Of a DNA stretch of 64,000 nucleotides, positions 53,191-61,315 are shown piece after piece. The stretch's first letter is position 1; each line of letters opens with the position of its first letter. The stretch is from Flavobacterium cauense R2A-7 (GTDB lineage Bacteria > Bacteroidota > Bacteroidia > Flavobacteriales > Flavobacteriaceae): NCBI RefSeq assembly GCF_000498475.1, contig NZ_AVBI01000019.1:558001-622000 (forward strand). Direction: 5' to 3'. The translations under genes and the position numbers were made by a program. A model generated the notes under the pieces. That model saw only the letters and a program-made list of their open reading frames with translations. It did not search any database and was not told the DNA's origin.

Positions 53191-53574
53191 TTATCTCAAA
53201 ATTTCCTCAAAATTCGGCTTAAAATAATTCGGGCCTTTCATTACTTTTCCGTCTTCCCGATAAATAGGTTTTCCGTCTTCGCCTAACTTACTCATATTAC
53301 TGCGTTGAATTTCATCGAAAACTTCTTCAATTTTATGTTGTAATCCGTGCTCCAGAATCGTACCGCATAAGATATACAGCATATCGCCCAAAGCATCGGC
53401 AATTTCAACCAAATCATCATTCTGAACCGCTTCCAGATATTCTTCATTTTCTTCTTTCATAAGGTTAAAACGGAGCAGGTTTACCTGTTCACCCAAATGT
53501 CCTTTTGGTTCAAAACGTACTCCCAAACCGAAAGCATCATGAAATTCTTTAACTGCGTTAAGTTGTTTTTGCAT
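53191..53574 (-). CDS. MazG-like nucleotide pyrophosphohydrolase
   Basis: 127 residues from ATG 53574 (MQKQLNAVKEFHDAF); the longer frame to 53646 adds non-conserved sequence. Metal-binding motif EENEEYLEA followed by DLVEIADALGDMLYILCG gives the ExxE-x-ExxD pattern of all-alpha NTP pyrophosphatases (PRA-PH/MazG). The C-terminus YREDGKVMKGPNYFKPNF is typical of the phage-and-Bacteroidetes subgroup. It hydrolyses a nucleoside triphosphate to monophosphate and pyrophosphate; the natural substrate is unknown. Confidence 0.85.
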   Translation of the reverse strand: MQKQLNAVKEFHDAFGLGVRFEPKGHLGEQVNLLRFNLMKEENEEYLEAVQNDDLVEIADALGDMLYILCGTILEHGLQHKIEEVFDEIQRSNMSKLGEDGKPIYREDGKVMKGPNYFKPNFEEILR

Positions 53575-53648
53575 ATTCTTAAAAATTTGAAAGGAAATTA
53601 AGCAAAAAGAATCCTCAAAAAAACTAATTTTGTATAAAATTTCCAACT

Positions 53649-53837
53649 ATGTTTTCAACAGGTCAGCTGTATTTTGCTATTTTCTTTGTTATCGTTTTTG
53701 TTGCAGTCATGATTTACGTTTACCGTAAAGATTTGGCACTACACAAAATCCATTATAAAGGCAGTTTGTGGATACTTTTTTTCTTCCTTCTTTTTATAGG
53801 AATTTTATTTATAATCAAGTTGGTCCTGAAAGAATAA
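53649..53837 (+). CDS. Small two-helix membrane protein, 62 aa
   Basis: MFSTGQLYFAIFFVIVFVAV and LWILFFFLLFIGILFIIKLV are two transmembrane helices separated by YRKDLALHKIHYKGS. The pattern seems conserved in Flavobacteriaceae from memory. Divergent from the MazG-like gene. Possibly co-transcribed with the SRPBCC protein 41 bases further on. Function unknown. Confidence 0.65.
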   Translation: MFSTGQLYFAIFFVIVFVAVMIYVYRKDLALHKIHYKGSLWILFFFLLFIGILFIIKLVLKE

Positions 53838-53878
53838 ATAGTCTTATATTTGAAAATTATCATAATTAGCACCAGATT

Positions 53879-54952
53879 ATGCGAATTGTAAAATACATAT
53901 TTCTACTCATACTACTTGCTGCCATAGCAGTTTCGGTTTATATAGGAACCCAAAACGGGAATTTTGACATCCAGCGAAGCAAGGTCATCAATGTTCCGCA
54001 ACCTATATTATATAATTACGTTGACGATTATAAAAATTGGGAAGACTGGGGACCTTGGGCCGAAGAAGACAAATCCATTCAATACCAATATACCGATAAA
54101 ACGAAAGGTTTGGGCGCTTCCTATTCCTGGACAGGAAAAGACGGTAAAGGGAAAATGAATACCGTTAAAACCATTGAAAACGACAGTATCTTCCAGAAAA
54201 TATATTTCGAAGACAGCGAGCCTAATGACATTATCTGGGGTTTTCAGAAATCCGGAAACGGCACAAAAGTTACCTGGAGAATGAAAGGAAAGATGGATTT
54301 CATGATGAAGTTTTTCGCGTTCTTTAGTGGCGGAGCCGAAAACATGATGGCACCAATGTTCGAAAAAGGATTAGCTAACATTGATAATATTTTAGTAGGT
54401 GAACTAAAAAATTATTCGGTAACCGTTAATGGTTTAACCCGAAAATCTGGGACATACTACATTAAGCAAACGATTACCTGTAAGATTCCGACTCTAACCA
54501 AAAACATGGGAATCCTGTTCCGTAAGATTACGAAATTTGCAAAAGACAATAACATTACCCTAAACGGAGCACCTTTCGCTATTTATGACAAATACGATAC
54601 CGCGAACGGAATTGTTACTTTCTCAGCATGTTTACCGATTGTGGAAGAGATTTTTACCTCGGAAGGCAGTGATATTGAAGGCGGACGTTTCTATTCGTAT
54701 CTGGCATTAAAAACTACGCTTAAAGGGGATTACTCCCACAGTAAAGAAGCTTGGGACAAAGCCTATGCAGAAATTGCGAAGCACAAATGGCTGGAAAATC
54801 CATCCGGAAAATACATTGAAGTGTATAAAACCGGCGTAAACGAAACCCGAAAATCATCGCAATGGGTAACTGAAATTTACATCCCGATTGTGGAAAAAGC
54901 CAAACCAATAGAAATTCCTGTGGCTGTAAAAGATTCTACAAAAGTACAATAA
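53879..54952 (+). CDS. SRPBCC domain / GyrI-like effector-binding protein
   Basis: 357 residues. An N-terminal transmembrane helix or signal (VKYIFLLILLAAIAVSVYIG) precedes a SRPBCC lipid-binding domain (NVPQPILYNYVDDYKNWEDW, about 35-165). A second beta-rich half (about 175-345) has the GyrI-like small-molecule-binding pattern (IYDKYDTANGIVTFSACLPI and VTEIYIPIVEKAK). The combination is seen in Bacteroidetes; it is probably a periplasmic-side or cytoplasmic ligand-binding protein, ligand unknown. A bidirectional terminator follows. Confidence 0.8.
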   Translation: MRIVKYIFLLILLAAIAVSVYIGTQNGNFDIQRSKVINVPQPILYNYVDDYKNWEDWGPWAEEDKSIQYQYTDKTKGLGASYSWTGKDGKGKMNTVKTIENDSIFQKIYFEDSEPNDIIWGFQKSGNGTKVTWRMKGKMDFMMKFFAFFSGGAENMMAPMFEKGLANIDNILVGELKNYSVTVNGLTRKSGTYYIKQTITCKIPTLTKNMGILFRKITKFAKDNNITLNGAPFAIYDKYDTANGIVTFSACLPIVEEIFTSEGSDIEGGRFYSYLALKTTLKGDYSHSKEAWDKAYAEIAKHKWLENPSGKYIEVYKTGVNETRKSSQWVTEIYIPIVEKAKPIEIPVAVKDSTKVQ

Positions 54953-54953
54953 C

Positions 54954-54987
54954 AAAAAGTCCCCGTTTTTATCGGGGACTTTTTTTA
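54954..54987. terminator. Bidirectional terminator
   Basis: AGTCCCCG and CGGGGACT, loop of seven, with A-run before and seven T after; serves the SRPBCC gene (+) and tcdA (-), whose stop lies inside it. Confidence 0.9.
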
Positions 54988-55701
54988 GTTCTTTATCAAA
55001 TGTTTAACCACCGTTTCGGCGGCGTGCAAACCAAACAAAGCAGGCATCCAACTATTCGTTCCGAAGAATGACTTTTTAAAGTTTGTTCCATCGGTCATTT
55101 TTAAACTGGATTGGTCCGGCTTTTCTGTGGAGAAAACCGCTTTCACTCCGGTGGAAATCCCTTCTTTTTTCAATCGTTTTCTGATTACTTTCGCTAGCGG
55201 ACAAACGTCTGTTTTACTGATATCTTTCACAACAACTTTACTGGCCAGTAATTTCCCTCCGGCGCCCATATTGCTGATCACTTTTACCTTTTTACGTTTG
55301 GCAGCCAAAATCAGATTTAATTTCGGGGTGATGCTGTCAATGCAATCCAAAACATAATCGAATTCCGGGGTAACCAATTCGAAAGCTCTTTCCGGTGATA
55401 AAAATTCCTGAATTCGGGTCAATTGCAATTCGGGGTTGATATCCATTAATCGATCGCCTACAATCGTAACTTTTGGTTGTCCTACGGTAGAATGTAAGGC
55501 CGGTAATTGTCGGTTAATATTTGTGATATCTACCGTATCACCATCAACAATGGTCATTTTTCCGACACCGGCACGCGCGATGAATTCGGCTGCAAACGAG
55601 CCTACGCCACCCATGCCTACAATCAATACGTTGGAATTCTTTAACTTCTCTAATCCTTCTTTTTTAAATAATAATTCGGCTCTTTCTGTCCATTCTGCCA
55701 T
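54985..55701 (-). CDS. tcdA: tRNA threonylcarbamoyladenosine dehydratase TcdA
   Basis: 238 residues, E1-like fold. Adenylation loop VLIVGMGGVGSFAAEFIARAG and NINRQLPALHSTVGQPKV. DCIDSITPKLNLILAAKRKK and SNMGAGGKLLASKV are typical of TcdA/CsdL. It uses ATP to cyclise t6A37 to ct6A in tRNAs decoding ANN codons. TatD-family gene lies 50 bases upstream on the same strand. Confidence 0.9.
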   Translation of the reverse strand: MAEWTERAELLFKKEGLEKLKNSNVLIVGMGGVGSFAAEFIARAGVGKMTIVDGDTVDITNINRQLPALHSTVGQPKVTIVGDRLMDINPELQLTRIQEFLSPERAFELVTPEFDYVLDCIDSITPKLNLILAAKRKKVKVISNMGAGGKLLASKVVVKDISKTDVCPLAKVIRKRLKKEGISTGVKAVFSTEKPDQSSLKMTDGTNFKKSFFGTNSWMPALFGLHAAETVVKHLIKN

Positions 55702-55750
55702 TTTGAAACATTTTGTGCAATGTGATTCCGGCCGAAAAACCGTTCGTTCA

Positions 55751-56386
55751 TTACGGGTTAAAAACTAACTTAAAATTATCTTCGATAATCTGTTCCACAT
55801 CAATATTCTTTATTGATGCAGCTTTTATGTAAACATCATTGATGCCTTCTTCAATAGTATCGGTTTCCAGAAAAAACCGGTTATTCGGTACTTGTTCAAA
55901 TACAGTCGAAAGTTCCGGATTACGAAGCAAATATTTCCCAAACGACAAATAAAAACCGTTATCCAATAGCGATTTGGCCACTTGCCAGTTTTTAGAGAAG
56001 CCGTGAATAATCATCGGAACTTCTATATTTAAGCGCTTTTTAATTTCGATTACTTCCTGATAGGCGGAAACACAGTGCAAAACTACAGGTTTTTGATGTT
56101 TTACCGCTAAGTGTAACTGTTTTTCGAAAATTTCCGTCTGAATTTCCAATGGCGTTTCGATACGTTTGTCCAAACCACATTCCCCTAATGCCAGACAGTT
56201 TTTCAACTGAAGCTTTTCGTCAATAATCTGCAGATATTCATCAACGCGATCCACATCGATATACCAAGGATGAATGCCGATGGAAAAGTACGTTACAGAA
56301 TCATCAAATTCATTTGGATACTGATTGACAATTTCCAATACGTTGTCCTGATTGGTGCTTTTATGGGTGTGGATGTTGTATTTCAT
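55751..56386 (-). CDS. TatD family metal-dependent hydrolase
   Basis: 211 residues, shorter than classical TatD (about 260) but complete. Amidohydrolase TIM-barrel signs: N-terminal IHTHKS, GIHPWYID, ALGECGLDK, VVLHCVSAYQE and LETDTIEEG. TatD enzymes are 3'-5' exonucleases and DNA/RNA-repair nucleases. The reduced-length form is common in Bacteroidetes. Probably co-transcribed with tcdA. Confidence 0.85.
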   Translation of the reverse strand: MKYNIHTHKSTNQDNVLEIVNQYPNEFDDSVTYFSIGIHPWYIDVDRVDEYLQIIDEKLQLKNCLALGECGLDKRIETPLEIQTEIFEKQLHLAVKHQKPVVLHCVSAYQEVIEIKKRLNIEVPMIIHGFSKNWQVAKSLLDNGFYLSFGKYLLRNPELSTVFEQVPNNRFFLETDTIEEGINDVYIKAASIKNIDVEQIIEDNFKLVFNP

Positions 56387-56488
56387 TCTATTTTTTAATT
56401 ACCATATAATCATATAAGAATTTTCAAAATCTAATTCTTTCTTTTACAGAACTTAAATGATTTATATGTTTCAAAAAAATTCAAAAAG

Positions 56489-57079
56489 TTAATCATGAAA
56501 CTTCTTCACACCTGCTCTCACTTCTACCAATAAATCGTTCTCTTTTGGCGGAATCGGGCACGAAAACCCCTCATTATAAGCACAGTACGGATTGTAAGCC
56601 TGATTGAAATCAATCATTAGGGTTTCTTTTTCGGATGCTTCTAAATCGATGTAACGACCGCCTCCATAACTTTCCACTCCGCTTGTTAAATCCGTGAACG
56701 GTAAAAACAAATGATTCTTGTATTTTTCTTGTTTTGACAATTCGATATTTCGGAACACACTCAGTTTACATGCTTTTCCTTTTAATGTGAAATGCAATTC
56801 ACCATACTTCACATACAGCGGAGTGCGGGTTCCGGTTGTCTTCATGGCAAAAGGTTTTTCTTTTGGGGTTTTGACTAATTTTGCTTCCACACAGAAATCC
56901 ATGTCGATTGCATAAAAATCTAATGCTTTAAAATGTTCCAGATCTGTTTTTTTCAGCGGACTTTCCTTTGCATCGGCGTATTCTTTATTCAATTGATTCT
57001 GAAAAGATTTTGCACTTCCTACACTGCATTGCGCTGATGCGATTATCGGAAACAAAAAAGTAAAAAACAGTTTTTTCAT
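56489..57079 (-). CDS. DUF1684-family exported protein
   Basis: 196 residues. MKKLFFTFLFPIIASAQCSV carries a signal peptide with cleavage after SA or SAQ. DUF1684 signs: YGGGRYIDLE and the C-terminal NQAYNPYCAYNEGFSCPIPP, followed by ENDLLVEVRAGVKKF. The family is a beta-barrel of unknown function often secreted in Bacteroidetes. Divergent from the MFS gene, with about 110 bases between. Confidence 0.85.
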   Translation of the reverse strand: MKKLFFTFLFPIIASAQCSVGSAKSFQNQLNKEYADAKESPLKKTDLEHFKALDFYAIDMDFCVEAKLVKTPKEKPFAMKTTGTRTPLYVKYGELHFTLKGKACKLSVFRNIELSKQEKYKNHLFLPFTDLTSGVESYGGGRYIDLEASEKETLMIDFNQAYNPYCAYNEGFSCPIPPKENDLLVEVRAGVKKFHD

Positions 57080-57164
57080 CTTGACTTATTTTATGCAAAA
57101 GTAAGTAAAAAATCGCCGTTAAAAATTCACATTCATTTAACAACCAACGGCGCAATAAGATTCT

Positions 57165-57172
57165 TAAATTTG
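57165..57172 (+). promoter_or_regulatory. -7 promoter box of the MFS transporter
   Basis: TAAATTTG matches TAnnTTTG, 16 bases before the start codon at 57189. The transcript would have an almost absent leader. Confidence 0.5.
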
Positions 57173-57188
57173 CATTTAACTCATTCCT

Positions 57189-58403
57189 ATGCTTCAGCAG
57201 GCTTTTTCGCGCTATATTAACAACTTCAAAGGATTTTCGAGGGAAATCTGGATTCTGACATTGATTACATTCATCAACAGAGCCGGAACCATGGTGCTGC
57301 CTTTCCTTTCTAAATATCTAAAAGAAGATTTACATTTTTCCCATAGTCAGGTAGGAACCATTTTGGTATGTTTTGGTATTGGCTCAATGTTAGGCTCTTG
57401 GTTGGGAGGGAAATTGTCCGACAAACTTGGGTTTTATAAAATAATGATATTCAGCTTATTTACCAGTGGAATTGCCTTCGTGTTGTTGCAATATATAACG
57501 AGTTTTACAGGACTTTGTATCGGGATGTTTTCCATTATGGTTGTTGCCGATATGTTTCGCCCCGCCATGTTCGTTTCACTCGGTGCCTATGCTAAACCTG
57601 AAAACAGAACACGGGCGCTGACCTTAGTTCGATTGGCAATTAATTTGGGCTTTGCGGCCGGTCCGGCAATGGGCGGTTTGATCATTATAAGTTCTGGGTA
57701 TAAAGGATTGTTTTGGGTAGACGGTGCGACTTGTATCCTAGCCATTTCGATTTTCTGGTTATTGGTAAAAGAAAAGGAAAAAACCTCCGAACATAAAGCT
57801 GTAAGTGTCGAAAATGACAATAAATCTGTATTTACCGATACACCGTTTTGGATCTTCCTTTTCATTTGCATGACCACCGGGATTTTATTTTTCCAGTTGT
57901 TTACCACGCTTCCGCTGTATCATAAAGTGCAGTTCAATTTAAATGAATTTCAGAGCGGTTTGCTGTTAATGATGAACGGATTGATTATTTTCTTTACTGA
58001 AATGGCCATTGTGAGTTATGTGGAAAGAAAACAGATTGATAAAGTACGAATCGTTATTTTCGGATTGATTTTTATGATTATCAGTATGTTTTTGTTACTC
58101 ATAAATGTTTGGGCAGGAATATTGATTATCATGATGCTGTTTATGACTTTCGGAGAAATGTTTGCTTTCCCATTTTCAAATTCATTTGCCATGAGCAGGG
58201 CTCCCAAAGGTCATGAAGGCCGATACATGGCCATTTTCACAATGAGCTACAGTATGGCGCACATTCTTAGTGCTAAAGTTGGTTTGGAAATCAGCGGACG
58301 ATGGGGATATCAGGCCAACTGGTTATTTATGGGTACTTTAGGACTAATTGCCTTAGGATTATCCTTTTGGTTGCGAAAACTTCTTGCTGAGGAAAACAAT
58401 TAA
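57189..58403 (+). CDS. MFS transporter
   Basis: 404 residues and about 12 transmembrane helices. Major-facilitator signatures GSMLGSWLGGKLSDKLGFYK (loop 2-3) and NRTRALTLVRLAINLGFAAG. The domain break with a charged loop is at VKEKEKTSEHKAVSVENDNK. Resembles drug-efflux or general metabolite exporters of the MdtH type. Substrate unknown. No co-directional operon partner; the blaI operon promoter lies about 90 bases past its stop. Confidence 0.87.
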   Translation: MLQQAFSRYINNFKGFSREIWILTLITFINRAGTMVLPFLSKYLKEDLHFSHSQVGTILVCFGIGSMLGSWLGGKLSDKLGFYKIMIFSLFTSGIAFVLLQYITSFTGLCIGMFSIMVVADMFRPAMFVSLGAYAKPENRTRALTLVRLAINLGFAAGPAMGGLIIISSGYKGLFWVDGATCILAISIFWLLVKEKEKTSEHKAVSVENDNKSVFTDTPFWIFLFICMTTGILFFQLFTTLPLYHKVQFNLNEFQSGLLLMMNGLIIFFTEMAIVSYVERKQIDKVRIVIFGLIFMIISMFLLLINVWAGILIIMMLFMTFGEMFAFPFSNSFAMSRAPKGHEGRYMAIFTMSYSMAHILSAKVGLEISGRWGYQANWLFMGTLGLIALGLSFWLRKLLAEENN

Positions 58404-58476
58404 CAACCTCATAATCAAATAATTTCATACTTTTACATTCCTCAAATTTGTTAACAAAACTATAAAATTCGTTATT

Positions 58477-58522
58477 CAACTACAAAAATAGTTGTACAAC
58501 TAAAAATATAGTTGTACGTTTG
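58477..58522 (+). promoter_or_regulatory. blaI operon promoter with two operator palindromes
   Basis: CAACTACAAAAATAGTTG at 58477-58494 and CAACTAAAAATATAGTTG at 58497-58514 are 18-base palindromes with identical 6-bp arms, centres 20 bases apart. The second extends to TACAACTA/TAGTTGTA. The -33 TTG (58492-58494) and the -7 box TACGTTTG (58515-58522), 20 bases apart, are interleaved with them. TACA/TGTA dyads are the usual BlaI/MecI targets, so the operon is expected to repress itself. Confidence 0.75.
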
Positions 58523-58565
58523 TTCTGTGTTAGGGATTACTTCACTTAATTTTTATTTTTAATAG

Positions 58566-58673
58566 GAGTTCAGTGAACTACGTTTGTAGCGGCATCCTTT
58601 TTATTTGAACATTGAGGTTCTCGAAATGACCAAATAAAAAGATACAGCGGATAGCCCGAGCCTTGTGGTAACG
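58566..58673 (+). other. Structured leader or dispersed element upstream of blaI
   Basis: The blaI transcript should begin near 58529, giving a leader of about 178 bases. It contains an 11-bp perfect stem CTTTTTATTTG / CAAATAAAAAG (58597-58607 with 58631-58641) closing a smaller stem (CATT/AATG). A 13-base palindrome AGTTCAGTGAACT lies upstream and a GC-rich tail (GCGGATAGCCCGAGCC) downstream. It could be a cis-regulatory RNA, a small RNA or a mobile repeat. I have the impression that similar GCGGATAGCCCG tracts recur in Flavobacterium, but cannot check. Confidence 0.5.
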
Positions 58674-58706
58674 CCCAAAAAACAATAAATAAATAAACAA
58701 ACCATC

Positions 58707-59066
58707 ATGCAAAAGTTAACCAACAAAGAAGAAGAAGTAATGCACATTTTATGGAAGCTCGAAAAAGCTTTCGTGAAAGAAGTTTTGGCTGAAATCACTG
58801 AAGATCAGCCTCATTACAACACCTTGTCGACGATAATCCGGAATCTGGAAGAGAAAGGTTATGTGTCGCACAACGCGTTCGGGAACACGCACCAGTACTT
58901 CCCTATCGTAACTAAAGAAGAGTACCGTAAAGGGTTTATGAACGTTGCTATTGAAAATTATTTCAATAATTCCTACAAGAGCATGGTTTCCTTTTTTGCC
59001 AAGGAAGAAAAAATCAGTGCGAAAGAACTGCGTGAGATTTTAGAAATGATCGAACAGAAAAAATAA
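58707..59066 (+). CDS. BlaI/MecI/CopY family repressor
   Basis: 119 residues, one winged-helix penicillinase-repressor domain: LTNKEEEVMHILWKLEKAFV, then YNTLSTIIRNLEEKGYVSHN with the wing GNTHQYFPIVTKEEY, and a C-terminal dimerisation helix. It would repress its own operon by binding the double palindrome over the promoter, until its M56 partner, encoded five bases downstream, triggers cleavage. No beta-lactamase is encoded nearby, so the signal and regulon may concern envelope stress rather than antibiotics. Confidence 0.9.
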   Translation: MQKLTNKEEEVMHILWKLEKAFVKEVLAEITEDQPHYNTLSTIIRNLEEKGYVSHNAFGNTHQYFPIVTKEEYRKGFMNVAIENYFNNSYKSMVSFFAKEEKISAKELREILEMIEQKK

Positions 59067-59071
59067 AGCCT

Positions 59072-61012
59072 ATGGAAGCTTTGGGAATTTATCTGCTGAA
59101 AGTGAGTGCCTTGATAGCTGTGTTCTATCTGGCGTATTTTGTATTCCTTCGAAAAGAAACGTTTTTCAATTCGAACCGATGGTTTTTACTGGCGGGACTC
59201 ATAACCTCGTTAGTGCTGCCTTTCATCACCTATACTAAAATTATTTGGGTAGATCCGGTTCCGGTGGTGGACCACTATAATGCCGTTTCTCAGGCTTATC
59301 ATTATGTTCCGACTCAGGAACCCGCTTTTGAAATGAATTGGTTTCAGGTGGGATTAGTACTTTACGGTATAGGAATCAGTCTGTTTTTCATTAAATTTTT
59401 AATGGATTGTTTTGCCATCAAAAACCTGATTGAAAAGCCAAAAGCCATCAAACGCAGTAATTTTTATTTAATTGATACCGAGAAAGTCCAATCACCTTTT
59501 TCCTTCTTCAATTATATTGTTTACAATTCATCAGCTTTAAAAGAAGACGAGCTGGAGAACATTTTACAGCACGAATTGGTTCACAGCGCACAAAAGCATT
59601 CTTTCGACATGATGATTGCCCAGATTTTCTGTATTGCGTTCTGGTTCAATCCGATTGTTTGGCTGTACAAAAAAGCGATTGCGCAAAACCTTGAATTTAT
59701 TGCCGATGCCGAAGCTACCAAAAACGTAGACGACATTAAAAGCTATCAGAAAACCTTATTAAAAGTCACAATGCAGTCGCAATGCATTGCAATCACCAAT
59801 CCATTTTATCAATCATTAATCAAAAAACGAATCGTTATGTTAAACAAAAATCAATCCAGTAAGAAGAATGCTTGGAAGTATTTCGTGGTGCTACCACTAC
59901 TGGCTTTCTTCATGTTCCAGTTCCAAATGAGGGTTTTAGCTCAGGAAAAATCGTTGCCAAAAGTGGAAACTCAGCAAAGAAACAGCAAAATTGTTGCCAT
60001 TGTAATCGATAAAAATTCTTCGGAATCCGATATTAAAAAAGATATCGAAATGCTCAAAAACGAATTTGGCGTTACCTTGAAAGTATCCAAAATCAAAAGA
60101 AACAGCAATGGAGAAATTACAGGTATAAAAGTAGAATACAAAGACAAAGACGGCAGAAAAGGAACGTCACATACAGAAAGTGATTCGCCAATTCAACCTA
60201 TACGTTTTTTCAAAGAAATAAATGAAAACGGTAAAGGAACCATCGGTTTTGGATTTCCAAAAGAAAGAGGACCTAGAGAAGGCCTGGCGAAAATCAAAAC
60301 CATCAAACATTTTAATGAAGATGGTGACGAAGTACAGGTAATTGTAGAAGGTGACGAAGACGGTTTTGCATGGACAGACGATTTAGACATCCCTTCCCCA
60401 CCCGATGCACCTGGTTTAGAAGACATACCGGCCCCACCTGATGCACCCGGAGCTCCAAGAGCACCTAAAGCTCCGAAAATGGTTAAGAAAAATGTTGTGA
60501 TCAAACAAAACGGTACTAAAAAAGAAGTTTGGATTAACGGAGAAAAAGTAACCGAAGAAATTCTGGGCGATATTGATTCTGAAAACATAGACAACGTTTA
60601 TGTTTACAATACTAAAGGAGAAAAAGGGCCAAAAGGGTTCAAAGGCAGTAAAACTATCAGTGCCGATGAGATTAAAATAATTCAGGACGGCGATAAAAAA
60701 GTTATTATTACCACCCGAAACGAAGACGGAAAAAAAATCGTTGAAACCATTGACGTTAAAAAAATAGCCGACGAAGTTAAAGTTGAAATGGAACGCATGC
60801 GTCCGGAAATTGAAAAAGCTCAAAAAGAAGCGATGGAAGCCAGAAAAGAAGCTTTAGAAGCACGAAAAAAAGCTATGGAAGAACACAAAGTGGCCATGAA
60901 AGCGCATAAAGAAGCTATGGAAGCTCATAAAGAGGCCATGAAAGAAAGAGAAAGAGCGTTATTGGAAGCTCAAAAAGCAAGAGAAGAAGCAGCGAAAGCC
61001 CGTAAAAAATAA
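59072..61012 (+). CDS. M56 (BlaR1-like) membrane metallopeptidase with long repetitive tail
   Basis: 646 residues. Membrane part has helices near 1-27, 35-60, 92-113, 175-195 and 270-288. The zinc site is HELVH (167-171), with a distal Glu in NLEFIADAEAT. Beyond the last helix the tail (about 290-646) is on the other side of the membrane. It contains a Pro/Asp-rich part with SPPDAP and PAPPDAPG repeats, and a C-terminal ~65 residues of heptads (EAMEARK, EALEARK, KAMEEHK, VAMKAHK, EAMEAHK and so on) forming a charged coiled coil. There is no penicillin-binding sensor domain. It should sense an envelope signal and cleave the repressor. Confidence 0.87.
   Translation: MEALGIYLLKVSALIAVFYLAYFVFLRKETFFNSNRWFLLAGLITSLVLPFITYTKIIWVDPVPVVDHYNAVSQAYHYVPTQEPAFEMNWFQVGLVLYGIGISLFFIKFLMDCFAIKNLIEKPKAIKRSNFYLIDTEKVQSPFSFFNYIVYNSSALKEDELENILQHELVHSAQKHSFDMMIAQIFCIAFWFNPIVWLYKKAIAQNLEFIADAEATKNVDDIKSYQKTLLKVTMQSQCIAITNPFYQSLIKKRIVMLNKNQSSKKNAWKYFVVLPLLAFFMFQFQMRVLAQEKSLPKVETQQRNSKIVAIVIDKNSSESDIKKDIEMLKNEFGVTLKVSKIKRNSNGEITGIKVEYKDKDGRKGTSHTESDSPIQPIRFFKEINENGKGTIGFGFPKERGPREGLAKIKTIKHFNEDGDEVQVIVEGDEDGFAWTDDLDIPSPPDAPGLEDIPAPPDAPGAPRAPKAPKMVKKNVVIKQNGTKKEVWINGEKVTEEILGDIDSENIDNVYVYNTKGEKGPKGFKGSKTISADEIKIIQDGDKKVIITTRNEDGKKIVETIDVKKIADEVKVEMERMRPEIEKAQKEAMEARKEALEARKKAMEEHKVAMKAHKEAMEAHKEAMKERERALLEAQKAREEAAKARKK
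60805..61011 (+). repeat. Heptad-coding repeats in the M56 gene
   Basis: About nine consecutive 7-residue units with Glu-Ala-Met and Arg/His-Lys at fixed places, and DNA showing GAAGCnATGGAAGC-like periodicity of 21 bases. Slippage could change its length in frame. Confidence 0.7.
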
Positions 61013-61090
61013 ATACAACAACAAATATCATCAATCATCAACCAAAGTGCTGCCGGACTGATTGGAGCGCTGCGGAACAATCAAAATCAG

Positions 61091-61125
61091 AAAGACCGTC
61101 TTAATAAGATGGTCTTTTTATTTTC
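61091..61125 (+). terminator. Terminator of the blaI-M56 operon
   Basis: AAAGACCGTCTT and AAGATGGTCTTT form a 12-bp stem (one G:T) around AAT, followed by T-rich sequence. The rest of the ~300-base gap to the next start (61013-61315) shows no gene. Confidence 0.88.
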
Positions 61126-61315
61126 TTGAATGCGGCAAACTCGGCAATATTCTCAAGCTATTTACTGCTAAAAAACTTCCATTTTTAACGAATCACACCT
61201 TAATTTAAGCTTCGACCAAAAAAAAGTGAATCAGAATTAGAAATCTTTGACTTTTTTAAAAGAAATTTGCAGACTTTTTTTGGGCAACTTCCGAAAAACC
61301 AAAGTTATAGAAATA

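Noticed and set aside
58707..61012. Beta-lactam resistance locus
   Set aside because: Repressor and protease are BlaI/BlaR1-like, but there is no beta-lactamase or PBP gene and no penicillin-binding sensor domain.
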